From NCBI RefSeq assembly GCF_001908275.1, contig NZ_CP018620.1, positions 4,836,001 to 4,900,000 on the forward strand: 64,000 nucleotides of DNA, read 5' to 3'. The stretch comes from Paenibacillus xylanexedens (lineage in GTDB: Bacteria; Bacillota; Bacilli; Paenibacillales; Paenibacillaceae). Both the position numbers and the translations under genes were made by a program. Below are positions 63,767 to 64,000 of this stretch, piece after piece. The notes beneath the pieces were generated by a model. It worked only from the letters and a program-made list of their open reading frames with translations, was not told the origin of the DNA and searched no databases. Every line of letters begins with the position of its first letter. Within the stretch, counting starts at the first letter, position 1.

Positions 63767-64000
63767 ATGTCGAAGATATCCAGCAGGCAGCAGGCTATTC
63801 TGGAGTTTATACGAAATGAAGTCCGGTTGAAGGGGTATCCTCCTTCCGTACGGGAAATTGGTGAAGCGGTTGGACTGGCTTCCAGCTCAACAGTACATGG
63901 ACATTTGGATCGTTTGGAGAAAAAAGGTTTGATCCGACGCGACCCTACCAAGCCAAGAGCCATTGAGCTTTTGAGCCAGGAAGAGTCTGAGCATTCTCAT
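63767..64000 (+). CDS. lexA: SOS repressor LexA (N-terminal part, cut by right edge)
   Basis: Transcription repressor of the DNA damage response. Seventy-eight codons are inside the window: [63 protein letters not shown], a winged helix with the LexA signature. The autocleavage domain lies outside. GGGGTTG stands about eight bases before the ATG at 63767. It diverges from yneA with shared LexA boxes, as in B. subtilis. Confidence 0.96.
   Translation, partial: MSKISSRQQAILEFIRNEVRLKGYPPSVREIGEAVGLASSSTVHGHLDRLEKKGLIRRDPTKPRAIELLSQEESEHSH

Noticed and set aside
63697..63963. Minus-strand open frame over the start of lexA
   Set aside because: It is antisense to the LexA winged helix, which is conserved in sequence.
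1..64000. CRISPR arrays, rRNA or tRNA genes, complete insertion sequences, prophage
   Set aside because: No regularly spaced direct repeats, cloverleaf-like stretches, transposase motifs or phage genes were seen on either strand.

Overview
The window looks like a chromosomal segment of a Firmicute of the Bacillales, most likely Paenibacillus. This rests on gene content: glgC divergent from glgBA, a tenI-thiO-thiS-thiG-thiF operon under a TPP riboswitch, pdhABCD, fur, and lexA divergent from yneA and a YnzC-family gene. Strong AGGAGG-type ribosome sites, many TTG/GTG starts and moderate GC content agree. No rRNA, tRNA, CRISPR array, prophage or complete insertion sequence was found. Most genes lie on the minus strand. 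The glgA gene is cut by the left edge and lexA by the right edge.

Layout. 1-4.2 kb: glycogen synthesis (glgA and glgB minus, glgC plus). 4.3-8.5 kb: an operon of an orphan ABC ATPase, an FG-GAP lipoprotein, an OmpR-type regulator and a histidine kinase. 8.6-14.8 kb: MFS exporter, a winged-helix regulator, a HAD phosphatase, topB and fur; fur has a perfect Per-box palindrome at its predicted transcription start. 15-24.1 kb: gltD, the thyA-dfrA pair and the pyruvate dehydrogenase operon. 24.3-28.8 kb: esterase, low-molecular-weight phosphatase, TRIC-type channel, thiN, a secreted NlpC/P60 hydrolase and a response-regulator-like protein with a degenerate receiver. 28.9-33.2 kb: the thiazole branch of thiamine synthesis behind a TPP riboswitch with an intrinsic terminator. 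33.2-34.8 kb: an ABC-F protein.

34.9-45.6 kb holds the most unusual system: a compact Tad/Flp-pilus-like locus. In transcription order it encodes a Ser/Thr kinase fused to a MinD/CpaE-like domain, a SAF-domain (CpaB-like) membrane protein, two further atypical CpaE/TadZ-like proteins, a TadA/CpaF-type ATPase with an N-terminal membrane anchor, a double-length TadB/TadC-like membrane protein, and four small proteins with one N-terminal membrane segment each. No prepilin peptidase and no secretin is visible. A sigma-A-type promoter and a long terminator-like hairpin precede the kinase gene.

45.6-55.5 kb: an RlmM-like methyltransferase, a YlmA-like ABC ATPase, a thioredoxin-like protein, a cyclic-phosphate-processing receiver protein, two base-excision-repair enzymes (nfo, Fpg/Nei type), a HAD-IIA phosphatase, rnz and metH. 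55.6-61 kb: mtnD and an LplABC/YtcQP-type sugar importer (two permeases, a lipoprotein binding protein, then a GntR regulator) with cre-like sites upstream. 61.3-64 kb: a HAD phosphatase, a small membrane protein and the SOS module yneA / YnzC-family / lexA with up to five LexA-box-like sites.

Two diverged copies of a roughly 170-bp hairpin-rich repeat (near 18.6 kb and 58.8 kb, opposite orientation) and an 82-bp element with 12-bp terminal inverted repeats (near 10 kb) look like dispersed non-coding repeats.
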